Below, in pieces: positions 39,166-46,817 of a DNA stretch of 64,000 nt; the stretch's first letter is position 1, and every line of letters starts with the position of its first letter. This DNA comes from an uncultured Acinetobacter sp. (GTDB lineage: Bacteria > Pseudomonadota > Gammaproteobacteria > Pseudomonadales > Moraxellaceae). Made by a program: the position numbers and the translations under genes. The stretch spans positions 1 to 64,000 of the forward strand of contig CAJYTY010000008.1 in assembly GCA_913777945.1 (NCBI GenBank), written 5' to 3'. The notes beneath the pieces are model-generated. The model was not told the DNA's origin, searched no databases, and worked only from the letters and a program-made list of their open reading frames with translations.

Positions 39166-40278
39166 TTAAACATCGACCCAGCGTGGTGAAGTCTTGATGT
39201 GCTCCAAATAGGCACGAATCCGCGTAACATATTGCAAGGCTTGTCTGTAGCGGCCATTGCTGGCCTGATTACGATTTAGGTAATTGTACAGGTTAAGCCA
39301 CTGGTTTGGGTTTTTACCCTGTGCCTGAATGCGCTTTTGAATTTGAGCGACTGCACCTGGCCCCATGTTGTACGCTACCAGAGCGTACCAGTTACGATCT
39401 GGATACGGAATCATTTCATACTGCTTGAGCATTTGATCATAATACTTTGCGCCGCCCTGAATGCTTTGGGTGGGGTCGTTGCGATTACTGACGCCCATCG
39501 CCTGCGCTGTATTATTGGTCAGCATCATCAAACCGCGAACACCAGTGGGAGAGACTGAGTTGGGCTTTAAATAAGACTCTTGATAGCCTATGGCTGCCAA
39601 TAAATGCCAATCCAGATTGTATTGCTCGGCGCTACGTTTAAAGCTTGCCTTATATACCGGAAGTCGGTTACTCAAATCGCGCTGAATAATTTCCCACGAT
39701 TCAGGCTGCACCACATTGCGGTTATAAAATGACGCCAATTGCTGCATGGTGCCATTTTGCTTACTTTGACACACATAACTGCTCGCAGTCTGTGTCAGTG
39801 GATCATCGGCATATTTAAACACCCAGTTGAGCGATGCATTGAGTCCATTTTGCGTCAGTGTACTGTCTGCACCACAGCTGGCCGAAAAAGAAATCAGTTG
39901 CTTGGTTTCAATGCTGTGTAAATCTGCGGTGGTCATGGCCAGATTGGCCCGGCCTTCGTTGATCCATTTTAACGCAGTCGCATCATCTTTGACGGTTTTA
40001 AACTTGAGCTTAACGTTAAGGCTCTGTGCATAATTTCTTGCCAGATCGTAACCAAAGCCATGAATAAACTCACCGTCTTTGAACACTGTAGTAGGCGATT
40101 CGACCGCAACCACAGTGAGGGTATTACTATTAACCACCGTATTATACTGGTGGGCTTTGCTGGCACTAATACTGTGAAACGGAAACACCATTGTACTTAA
40201 TGCAAGCGCTTTCAAGGGGAGAGAAGAAAATAAAGTGTCTAGGCCAAGCCTCGACCCAGAAGTTGAACTACTGTGCAT
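39166..40278 (-). CDS. MltF-like membrane-bound lytic transglycosylase (SBP_bac_3 + SLT)
   Basis: 370 residues. After an N-terminal hydrophobic segment (about 20-40) comes a reduced periplasmic solute-binding-like domain ('LTVVAVESPTTVFKDGEFIHGFGYDLA', 'DATALKWINEGRANLAMTT'). Residues about 215-340 are an SLT domain with catalytic Glu in 'AAIGYQESYLKPNSVSP', 'GVRGLMMLTNNTA' and 'YNMGPGAVAQI'. The order matches MltF, but the protein is shorter than E. coli MltF (about 518), because the binding domain is trimmed. It remodels peptidoglycan. CGGAGA precedes the ATG. Confidence 0.85.
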   Translation of the reverse strand: MHSSSTSGSRLGLDTLFSSLPLKALALSTMVFPFHSISASKAHQYNTVVNSNTLTVVAVESPTTVFKDGEFIHGFGYDLARNYAQSLNVKLKFKTVKDDATALKWINEGRANLAMTTADLHSIETKQLISFSASCGADSTLTQNGLNASLNWVFKYADDPLTQTASSYVCQSKQNGTMQQLASFYNRNVVQPESWEIIQRDLSNRLPVYKASFKRSAEQYNLDWHLLAAIGYQESYLKPNSVSPTGVRGLMMLTNNTAQAMGVSNRNDPTQSIQGGAKYYDQMLKQYEMIPYPDRNWYALVAYNMGPGAVAQIQKRIQAQGKNPNQWLNLYNYLNRNQASNGRYRQALQYVTRIRAYLEHIKTSPRWVDV

Positions 40279-40827
40279 GTTGTCTCCGCTACAGATAATT
40301 TACGCCCTAAAAAATTTTGGCAAAACGAATACACAAAACTTTTTTCAAGTTGGTAAATCCAAAGAGGATGGGCATTCATGACGTCATTCGTGATGACATG
40401 GGATTAACAATAACTATGTAGAAAAACTACAAAGTTTAAAAAACAACCAAATAAAAAGTAGGGCGAATAATAATTGCCTAAAAACCTCTTGTCAAATTTT
40501 TAGGTCAAAAAATAGTCTTTACGATATGTAAGCCTATGATTTACTAAGGGAAGAAAATTTATACACTGAAGTTGTGGTGCAAAAGAGGAAGCTCTGCAAC
40601 AGTATGTAACCAAATTGTAAATTGGTAACTGTTATGAATATTATAATTTTACTTAATTTGGTGGTTATTTCAGCGCTTGTAAGGCCTGTAAACAAAGACA
40701 CGAAAGCAAAAATATCCTGTTTATTTTATGTGCAAAATTCATGTTTTTCGACTTACATTTGCAATATTCAGATACGCATTAGCTGTAGGGTATCTGCTCT
40801 AATGATCAATCATTTGTACCGTATCGA
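40279..40827. other. AT-rich intergenic region
   Basis: About 550 bases between the start of the mltF-like gene and the end of greB. A short dyad containing TGACGTCA lies near 40,378-40,402. An open frame at 40,622 has no supporting features. No RNA or mobile element recognised. Confidence 0.4.
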
Positions 40828-41304
40828 TTAGCCTGATTGATAGCGAATCGAATTGATGTACCATATCTTCCGACCCAATGGGGTTTGTACAGTCACCTCA
40901 TCATTGATGGATTTACCCAAGCATGCTTTGGCCATGGGAGACTGCAACGAGATATAATCTTTACGGCCATAAATTTCTTCATCCCCCACAATCCGAAATT
41001 CAATGGTTTCACCTTCGTCATTTTCAAGCGCTACCCAAGCACCAAAATACGCTTTACCGTCTTGCTCAGGGCTATACTCTACTTTATGTGCCACTTCAAA
41101 AAGTTTGGTTAAATATCGGATTCTGCGGTCAATCTCGCGTAATTTTTTCTTGTTGTAAATATAATCGGCGTTCTCTGACCGATCGCCTAAACTGGCTGCC
41201 CAAGACACAATTTTGGTAATTTCAGGACGTTCTTTACGCACCAAATCGTTAAGCTCATTTTGTAAGCGTTGATAACCCTCTGAGGTGAGTAATTTGCGGT
41301 TCAA
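40828..41304 (-). CDS. greB: Transcript cleavage factor GreB
   Basis: 158 residues from a TTG at 41304 (TTG AAC CGC AAA), with GGAG 7 bases upstream. This matches GreB's usual length. The frame runs open a further 74 codons, but that part has no Gre homology. The GreB core is unmistakable: 'VSWAASLGDRSENADYIYNKKKLREIDRR', 'YFGAWVALENDEGE', 'GRKDYISLQSPMAKACLGK'. The basic patch and acidic coiled-coil tip characteristic of GreB are kept. It rescues backtracked RNA polymerase with long 3' RNA extensions. Confidence 0.95.
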   Translation of the reverse strand: MNRKLLTSEGYQRLQNELNDLVRKERPEITKIVSWAASLGDRSENADYIYNKKKLREIDRRIRYLTKLFEVAHKVEYSPEQDGKAYFGAWVALENDEGETIEFRIVGDEEIYGRKDYISLQSPMAKACLGKSINDEVTVQTPLGRKIWYINSIRYQSG

Positions 41305-41610
41305 GAGATTGCTCCAAATACATGTCAGACTGCTGTGTAAAGCTACTATACTCTGCGCTCTAGATGCAGTACTTTTTTCACATGGGTGTGCATTTATAAT
41401 TTCGTCTGAGCAAAAAATTAATGAAGGTCTTAAAAAAGCTGTTTTTTTGTGTTTTATGTGCGAAAAGTACCCGATTTTGCTCGTAAATGATTCTACCAAA
41501 TACTCAACATGAGAAAAAATGCCCATATTGTGCTTATTTTGAACATTTAACTGATTTTTATTAAAAATAATTTGCCAAGTAATGTTTTTATTTATATGAT
41601 AGCCGCCATT

Positions 41611-41700
41611 GGAAGCGTGGCAGAGCGGTTTAATGCACCGGTCTTGAAAACCGACGAGGGTGTGAGTCCTCCGTGAGTTCGAATCTCACCGCTTCCGCCA
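41611..41700 (+). tRNA. tRNA-Ser(TGA)
   Basis: 90 nt with encoded CCA. Acceptor GGAAGCG / CGCTTCC, anticodon loop CTTGAAA (TGA), long class II variable arm, T-arm GTTCGAATC. It stands alone and marks the left edge of an accessory region, a common integration target. Confidence 0.96.
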
Positions 41701-41708
41701 AATATTTA

Positions 41709-41745
41709 AATAAGCCCTTGTTTTTACAGGGGCTTATTTTTTTAC
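41709..41745 (+). terminator. Terminator after tRNA-Ser
   Basis: Stem AATAAGCCC..G / C..GGGCTTATT with a T-rich loop, followed by seven T. Confidence 0.82.
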
Positions 41746-42083
41746 TCTGATTTTACCCCTCAGCTTACCCCACATTAAGTTTTGGATTGAGAAGTATCAT
41801 TTTGTGTTGATTCGGATCACTTAGGACAATTGAATTTGTGAGTTTAAAATTCCTTGCACAGTCTAATTATCATCGTTGAAGAATCACATTTGCTCTCTAA
41901 TTGCTTTAGATTCGATTTAAAGCAACTAAAACGAAAGATGCAGGGGGATAGTTCTAATTTTGCTTTAAGACGATTTCAAGAAGAATGGGATGTAGGCTAG
42001 AACAATAAGTGGGATGTTTTCTACTCATCGTTTAAGTTAACTATATGGACTAATGAGCTTTTACAAACACGTGAGTATTTGAT
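41746..42083. other. Island junction region without a gene
   Basis: About 340 bases after tRNA-Ser. No integrase, repeat of the tRNA 3' end or other attachment sequence was found. Stop codons are frequent in all frames. Confidence 0.4.
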
Positions 42084-42962
42084 TTAGTACCTTGATACTC
42101 CATTTTCATCACATATTTCTTTTAAGTAAGCATCATTGATTAATTTTTCTAGCACTAGGTTTTCACTTAAATTTTTTACTTGAGATAACTTTTTGAGTTC
42201 TTTTTTCGCTTTTTTAGTTAATGGTAAGTGATACATATTTTTAGTCTTTTCAGAGTCTCTAAATTTTCTTTGACTCCAAGCTTTAAATAACTGAGTGGTT
42301 AATACATAATGTTGATCTTTATTAAAATAAAATAGATAATCTAAAAATGAAATGATTAAGTTTTTATGATCTTTTTCATTTTTTGGAATATATCTTACTC
42401 TTTTAAATTCTTTGTTTCTGGTTCTTATATATGTGTAAGACCATTCTAAAAAATTAAAATCTTCAAAATTTTTTGACTTATTTATTTTTGGTGAAATTTT
42501 AATTTTATATTCTTTAAAAAGAATATCAACCTTATATTCTCTATTTGTTTTATAAATAATATTGTAAATAACATAAATAAAATAATTTTCATTATATAGG
42601 TAAGTTTCTCTTTCTGCATAAAGATTATATAAATAATTACCAGCTAAAAGGCAAAAACGTTGATCTTCTTTTAAATATGAATAGTCTTCCTTGTATTTTT
42701 TCTTCCTTATTTTAAACCTATTAAATAAATCTAATAAGTTCTCATTTTCAAATTCTGATAAAAAATTGATAATATGATTTTTTACATAACCTTCTTTAGT
42801 AAATTCATTAAAATTTAGTCTGATTATTCTTAGATCCAGATCTAATTCTTTTTGGAATAAATCGACTTCATCATACAACCAAAGCATATCTTCATCTGTG
42901 TAATTCTTAAGTTCATTCTCTATCAAAATCTTTACAGGTAGATCTTCTTCAAAGTTTGGCAT
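42084..42962 (-). CDS. AT-rich hypothetical protein with a ribbon-helix-helix-like C-terminus
   Basis: 292 residues, very rich in Lys, Asn, Ile, Tyr and Phe, with codon use far more AT-biased than the core genes. I do not recognise the family. The last 50 residues ('YHLPLTKKAKKELKKLSQVK', 'NLSENLVLEKLINDAYL') have the strand-helix-helix spacing of CopG/RHH DNA-binding domains. AAGGA lies 8 bases before the ATG, overlapped by TACTAC repeats. It is probably a horizontally acquired island gene, possibly a DNA-binding protein. Confidence 0.65.
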   Translation of the reverse strand: MPNFEEDLPVKILIENELKNYTDEDMLWLYDEVDLFQKELDLDLRIIRLNFNEFTKEGYVKNHIINFLSEFENENLLDLFNRFKIRKKKYKEDYSYLKEDQRFCLLAGNYLYNLYAERETYLYNENYFIYVIYNIIYKTNREYKVDILFKEYKIKISPKINKSKNFEDFNFLEWSYTYIRTRNKEFKRVRYIPKNEKDHKNLIISFLDYLFYFNKDQHYVLTTQLFKAWSQRKFRDSEKTKNMYHLPLTKKAKKELKKLSQVKNLSENLVLEKLINDAYLKEICDENGVSRY

Positions 42963-42974
42963 TAGTTATATCCT

Positions 42975-43004
42975 TGTAGTAGTTGTCGTAGTATTTGTAG
43001 TAGC
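42975..43004. repeat. Three tandem TACTAC-type repeats over the start of the hypothetical gene
   Basis: On the minus strand, CTACTACAA, TACTACGACAA and CTACTACAAGG occur in 32 bases, ending in the ribosome site of the downstream gene. They could be an operator for its RHH-like domain. Confidence 0.4.
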
Positions 43005-43200
43005 AATTTAGCATAATTTTACAAGTTTTTACCGTATTATCAATTTTATCTAGATGTTGATAAATCAATGCTATATGTCTTTAATTTTATCACTTTTGAG
43101 ACTGAAAACTCTTTTTGTATTCAAAACAGTGGTTAAGGTGTTTTTCTACAGACCTTGAGATTGATTTGAACCTATTCACATCAATTAATTGGAATCGATC

Positions 43201-43440
43201 ATGGAACTCTCTAAAGTGAATCAGCAACAATTCAAAATACTCAGATTGAAGGAGGTTACCAATCTCATTGGACTTTCTAGATCTGCAATATACGATCGTA
43301 TCAATCCCAAATCACCTCGCTATGATTCGTCTTTTCCTAAACAAATTAAGTTGGGAATGAACAGTCGTAATGTCGCAGTTGGATGGTTGGAGGAAGATTT
43401 AATATCTTGGATGCGAAAATGTATAAGTGATCAGGCATAA
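43201..43440 (+). CDS. AlpA-family excisionase-like regulator
   Basis: 79 residues from the ATG at 43201. The MerR-like helix-turn-helix typical of AlpA reads 'ILRLKEVTNLIGLSRSAIYDRI', followed by the wing 'SFPKQIKLG..SRNVAVGWLEEDLISWM'. E. coli AlpA (CP4-57 prophage) activates its element's integrase/excisionase. A TTG four codons upstream is also in frame. The neighbouring YagK/YfjJ gene strengthens the prophage-like reading. Ends before a perfect 10-bp hairpin. Confidence 0.88.
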   Translation: MELSKVNQQQFKILRLKEVTNLIGLSRSAIYDRINPKSPRYDSSFPKQIKLGMNSRNVAVGWLEEDLISWMRKCISDQA

Positions 43441-43443
43441 ATT

Positions 43444-43469
43444 AATCAGGTGGTTCAAGCCACCTGATT
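43444..43469 (+). terminator. Hairpin after the AlpA-like gene
   Basis: Perfect 10-bp arms AATCAGGTGG / CCACCTGATT around a 6-base loop, starting 4 bases after the stop. The T run is short, so it may be only a weak terminator. Confidence 0.7.
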
Positions 43470-43781
43470 TATGCCGTTTGAATATTTTTCTAATTTTTAA
43501 TTGATTATAATGACGAATAATTATTGTTTAATAGATTTATCGATTAAATCACCTCTTTGCTTATTTTATTTGAGTTGTGTGGTTGATTTTTTAATTTAGT
43601 TTGGTGGGTTATTAATGTTATTCATTCTTATTTTATTAATTCCTCTCTTGTTGTTAAGGCTGTTTAATTCGTTATCTTGATATTAATTTAATTCTTATAG
43701 ATTTGATTTGGACATGGTGTTAGATAAGAAAATACATGATGTGTCTTTATATGTCATTATCTTAATGTGTTGAAAGAAAAT
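43470..43781. other. AT-rich spacer before the YagK/YfjJ-like gene
   Basis: About 310 bases, extremely AT-rich, no gene or clear repeat. It probably contains the promoter of the next gene. An origin cannot be excluded. Confidence 0.35.
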
Positions 43782-44651
43782 ATGTCTAATTTATTGAATG
43801 AATCAAAAGTATTGATCCAGGTTGAATCTATTTCTAATAAAATCCTTACGATGAGTAGACAGTCTAAAGTATTTTATTCAGAGCTTAAAGATTTAGTTAT
43901 TGATTTTAATGAGATCTATAATCCTGAGTTCTATTACTCTGCATCCATTAGTCCTTTTATTGAGCTACTTCTAGATATACAGGAGTATTTACATTGTCCA
44001 GATCTATTATTAGAACGATTATCTGAGATTCAGTTTAAGCATCTTCAGCAGGACTTTAAAAAACATAAGAGATTACATCGAAGACAATTACGTGAACATC
44101 GTTACAGTGAATCTAGAAATAGAGAACAGCTTATCAGGCGAATGGAACGAGTAAGCCAGCGATATGCCCGTATTCTAGTGGTACGTGTTGATCTCGCTTA
44201 CGCCTTAAAGTCTCAAAATATTGTGGATATCCAAAGATTTAATGATGACATGCATGTACTCAGAACAAGAATCCGAGATCAAGACAAAATGTTTAGAGGA
44301 CTCATCGAGTATGCATGGGCATTAGAGCAAGGGATAGATAAGGGTTATCACTGTCATTTACTTTTGGTATATAGGGGACATGAACGGCGTAAGGCTTATG
44401 GAATTGCTGATCAAATTGGCAAATTATGGAAGCAGATTACGAAAGATTTAGGCTGCTACTTCAATTGTCATGATACTGAATATCTAAGACAATTTTCCGA
44501 ACGTAATATGCTTGGCATTGGTATGATTTATCGAAATGATTCCGAGCAGGTAAAACAGATGCTAAGAACAGTCAGTTATCTGGTCAATCCTGAAAAGCAA
44601 GATCAGTACTTAAGGGTAAAGTGCAGTAAGCGAATGCGTAGTTTTGGATAA
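43782..44651 (+). CDS. YagK/YfjJ (inovirus Gp2-like) domain protein
   Basis: 289 residues from the ATG at 43782; a GTG five codons up is an alternative. Residues about 130-280 match the inovirus Gp2 / YagK-YfjJ C-terminal family: 'ARILVVRVDLAYALKSQN', then 'GLIEYAWALEQGIDKGYHCH', 'LLLVYRGHERRKAYGIADQI', 'LWKQITKD' and 'YLVNPEKQDQYLRVK'. The HCHLLL and tyrosine residues recall rolling-circle Rep-type proteins, but catalysis has not been established as far as I know. Typical of CP4-like prophages and filamentous-phage-derived islands. The N-terminal 120 residues are family-specific and helical. Confidence 0.85.
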   Translation: MSNLLNESKVLIQVESISNKILTMSRQSKVFYSELKDLVIDFNEIYNPEFYYSASISPFIELLLDIQEYLHCPDLLLERLSEIQFKHLQQDFKKHKRLHRRQLREHRYSESRNREQLIRRMERVSQRYARILVVRVDLAYALKSQNIVDIQRFNDDMHVLRTRIRDQDKMFRGLIEYAWALEQGIDKGYHCHLLLVYRGHERRKAYGIADQIGKLWKQITKDLGCYFNCHDTEYLRQFSERNMLGIGMIYRNDSEQVKQMLRTVSYLVNPEKQDQYLRVKCSKRMRSFG

Positions 44652-44725
44652 TATAAAAAATTTCAGATCTACATTATTGAAGTGAGAACGTGTGTGTTCT
44701 TGCATTCAATTTAAGAGGTCAAGTT

Positions 44726-45022
44726 ATGCAAATCAATTGTCCGTACTGTCATTCTGAACACGTACATCGCATCATTCACAATTCCTCTTCATCTCATCAG
44801 GATACGATGAACGGTTTAGGATCCTCAGCTACATTTGCCAGTATCGGTGCATCCTTAACTAAGCATTTACCGACTCACTTACCAGTGTCACCTTGGATGG
44901 GCGGTATAGCAGGTGTATTGATTGGTGGATTATTTAATTCACTGTTTAATGATTCTTCACTACGTCCGAGTATCACGATGAGTTATTTCTACTGTGAGAG
45001 CTGTCATCAGAACTTTCAGTAA
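44726..45022 (+). CDS. Small zinc-ribbon protein with a hydrophobic core segment
   Basis: 98 residues from the ATG at 44726 (MQINCPYCHSEHVHRI). Two CxxC pairs, CPYC at the N-terminus and CESC at the C-terminus, would form a zinc ribbon bracketing the protein. Between them lies a Gly/Ile-rich hydrophobic stretch ('MGGIAGVLIGGLFNSLF') that may insert in the membrane. No known function. Follows the Gp2-like gene on the same strand and ends in a strong terminator. Confidence 0.75.
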   Translation: MQINCPYCHSEHVHRIIHNSSSSHQDTMNGLGSSATFASIGASLTKHLPTHLPVSPWMGGIAGVLIGGLFNSLFNDSSLRPSITMSYFYCESCHQNFQ

Positions 45023-45025
45023 TAC

Positions 45026-45056
45026 AAAAAAGTGATCAATCATGATCACTTTTTTT
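45026..45056. terminator. Terminator of the zinc-ribbon gene
   Basis: Stem AAAAGTGATCA / TGATCACTTTT, 3-base loop, flanked by A and T runs. Also faces the convergent small membrane-protein gene. Confidence 0.9.
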
Positions 45057-45068
45057 GTTTGCTTATGA

Positions 45069-45221
45069 TCAACGTTCAGAGATTGCCTTTAACAACAACC
45101 AAGCAATCAAAGGACAAATGAGGCAGGACAAAATAAACCAAATTAAAAAACTACGGCCTCGTCGCTTGGCTGAGCTGGCGACAATAAGTGCAAAAATAAT
45201 CCACAATAGAATAATCGGCAT
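45069..45221 (-). CDS. 50-residue two-helix membrane protein
   Basis: Reads MPIILLWIIFALIVASSAKR, then a short basic loop (RGRS) and a second hydrophobic helix (FLIWFILSCLICPLIAWLLL) ending KAISER. CTGGAG lies 8-9 bases before the ATG, and the gene begins 15 bases after the stop of the DUF805 gene, so the two are co-transcribed. The hairpin-like membrane topology suggests a partner of the DUF805 protein. Function unknown. Confidence 0.7.
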   Translation of the reverse strand: MPIILLWIIFALIVASSAKRRGRSFLIWFILSCLICPLIAWLLLKAISER

Positions 45222-45236
45222 TTGGATACTCCAGAA

Positions 45237-45965
45237 TTATTTTGAGGTAGGTCCGTAGCTGTTGGTTGTTTGATCGCCTTCCTTGATCATGAAGAAGAAC
45301 GTCACAATCACTACACCGACTATCGGTACCAGATTGAGCAGTACTAGCCATCCACTTCGATTGATATCATGTAGACGACGCACACTGACTGCAATTGCTG
45401 GTAGGCCCACCAGTAACGTTGCAATGAGAAAAAGATTGTCACCCCAATGAAAGACATCACCTAAAACAAGCATGACGAAACTTAAAATCGCGTACCAAAG
45501 TTGAAAGAACCAATATTCTTTGCGGCGAGCACGTCCAGTGAAATTAATATAATTTCTTAGACATTTCATCACCCAGTCCATCATTGAATATTTGGACTCA
45601 TTCGCTAAGAGATTCTGATGTTGATCATCAGTCGAAGAGGAATACTGTGAGTGGGTGTGAGACAAAGGAGCAGAAGATAGAGAATCAGAAGACTTAGAAC
45701 GATTATCCGCGTGAGTTTCTTTAGACACCGTATCTGATACCACTGCTGTTGGCGAGGTTGGAATAACGGGTTCCAGATCCGGTACATCAATAAAAATATC
45801 GATAGCCTGATCCTGAGTATCAATTTCAAAATCAACATGCATACCTCGCATAGGTGCTTGTTGTTCTTTCCATGCAGATCCTGAGAAAGAATAGCGCTGC
45901 TGATTTTCGGCGCGAATAATCCCCGTACTGGTTTGAATGGAGTAATCTAATATTTTACCTTTCAT
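45237..45965 (-). CDS. Cold-shock-like domain fused to DUF805 membrane protein
   Basis: 242 residues. The N-terminal about 65 residues (MKGKILDYSIQTSTGIIRAE, then YSFSGSAWKEQQAPMRGMHV) have the beta-barrel pattern of a cold-shock-like domain, as seen in similar Moraxellaceae proteins. A low-complexity Ser-rich linker (about 75-125) follows. The C-terminal half is DUF805: 'FTGRARRKEYWFFQLW', four hydrophobic helices and 'VRRLHDINRSGWLVLL'. It is an inner-membrane protein of unknown role. Co-transcribed with the 50-residue membrane protein. Confidence 0.85.
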   Translation of the reverse strand: MKGKILDYSIQTSTGIIRAENQQRYSFSGSAWKEQQAPMRGMHVDFEIDTQDQAIDIFIDVPDLEPVIPTSPTAVVSDTVSKETHADNRSKSSDSLSSAPLSHTHSQYSSSTDDQHQNLLANESKYSMMDWVMKCLRNYINFTGRARRKEYWFFQLWYAILSFVMLVLGDVFHWGDNLFLIATLLVGLPAIAVSVRRLHDINRSGWLVLLNLVPIVGVVIVTFFFMIKEGDQTTNSYGPTSK

Positions 45966-46060
45966 CTCTATTGTTATCCTGATGTTCTAGGAATGACTCA
46001 TATTTTTCTATCGTGCTTAGTTATTATGAAAACGACAGAAAATTTAAAGCATTCCGAATA

Positions 46061-46393
46061 CTAAAAATTAAACGTAAACATCCCTTGATCCGTATTCACT
46101 GTAATTTCGCGAATATCGAGTTCCTCACATGCAACAATGGCGGATACTTTCTGGCCATAATGCAATTCAGCATGAGGGATACGTGAATGAATCAGAGAGC
46201 AGTGTCCACGATTGACTTGGAGTGAATGAATTTTGATGGTTTCTAATGCTTGAATACTGATTTGTGTTTCTGATCTGGAAGATGTAAAGACATCACTAGG
46301 CTTTAGTTCTTCAAAGTCGACAAATACAGGTGGTCTGGAATTACAGGCACACAAACATACGCACATCGTCACCATACTGATCAATCGTTTCAT
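46061..46393 (-). CDS. Small lipoprotein of unknown function
   Basis: 110 residues from the ATG at 46393 (MKRLISMVTMCVCLCACNSR), chosen because GAGAGGA precedes it; the frame is open ten codons further. Lipobox LCAC with the lipidated Cys at 17. The mature part ('FVDFEELKPSDVF', then a beta-rich tail with two more Cys) matches nothing I recognise. It lies 33 bases after the mini-ORF and is probably co-transcribed with it. Confidence 0.72.
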   Translation of the reverse strand: MKRLISMVTMCVCLCACNSRPPVFVDFEELKPSDVFTSSRSETQISIQALETIKIHSLQVNRGHCSLIHSRIPHAELHYGQKVSAIVACEELDIREITVNTDQGMFTFNF

Positions 46394-46426
46394 GTTGATA
46401 TCCTCTCGATGAACAGAGGTCATGAA

Positions 46427-46513
46427 CTAATCAGGCAATAACGTCAGTAATGCTGGATAGAGTAGGTAAGATAATTGAGAAGATGGAATGATTAAACGAT
46501 AAATATCAGTCAT
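46427..46513 (-). CDS. Mini-ORF (28 residues) downstream of a structured leader
   Basis: Reads MTDIYRLIIPSSQLSYLLYP and ends ALLTLLPD. The ribosome site AAAGGAG with 8-base spacing is the best in the island. It is embedded in ATACCCAAAGGAG, which is complementary to part of the structured element upstream. Translation of this frame could be the regulated step, with the lipoprotein gene coupled behind it. Real expression is inferred from the ribosome site only. Confidence 0.5.
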   Translation of the reverse strand: MTDIYRLIIPSSQLSYLLYPALLTLLPD

Positions 46514-46587
46514 GGTTATGACTCCTTTGGGTATAAGAAGTTTCACCACATCACTGCTAAATAATGGTGGCGAAACGAAAGGGGGTT

Positions 46588-46716
46588 AGCAGACTGATAC
46601 CCAAAAAGATCAGCACACCCGAAGGTGTCCCCCTCCCGTTCCGCCGCAGAGGGGACACGCAGGGTTGCCCACCAAAAAGTTTAACTTTTTAGTGTGCTTT
46701 GGGTATACGGTCTGCT
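46588..46716 (-). ncRNA. Highly structured RNA element, C4-antisense-like (tentative)
   Basis: Three nested complementary blocks join its ends: AGCAGAC (46588) with GTCTGCT (46710), ATACCC (46597) with GGGTAT (46701), and AGCACAC (46612) with GTGTGCT (46692). Inside are GTGTCCCC/GGGGACAC (8 bp) and AAAAAGTT/AACTTTTT. On the minus strand the segment CTTTTTGGGTAT can pair either with ATACCCAAAG in the element or with the same sequence at the mini-ORF ribosome site. The logic is that of phage P1 C4 RNA. No covariance test was possible. Confidence 0.55.
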
Positions 46717-46817
46717 AAAACCGACTGGCGATGTAGGCCAGCAGCGAAATGATAATCTGTGGAGCAGGGAGAGTCAATTTGTTGTGCTTCATGAAGTCAA
46801 AACAAATGTCATTCAAC

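Noticed and set aside
40622..40831. 69-codon open frame on the plus strand
   Set aside because: No ribosome site, no homology, odd composition with many Cys/Ile, and it lies in an AT-rich spacer. Treated as chance.
41305..41526. N-terminal extension of GreB by 74 residues
   Set aside because: No Gre homology in the extension, and the TTG at 41304 has a good ribosome site and gives the family length.
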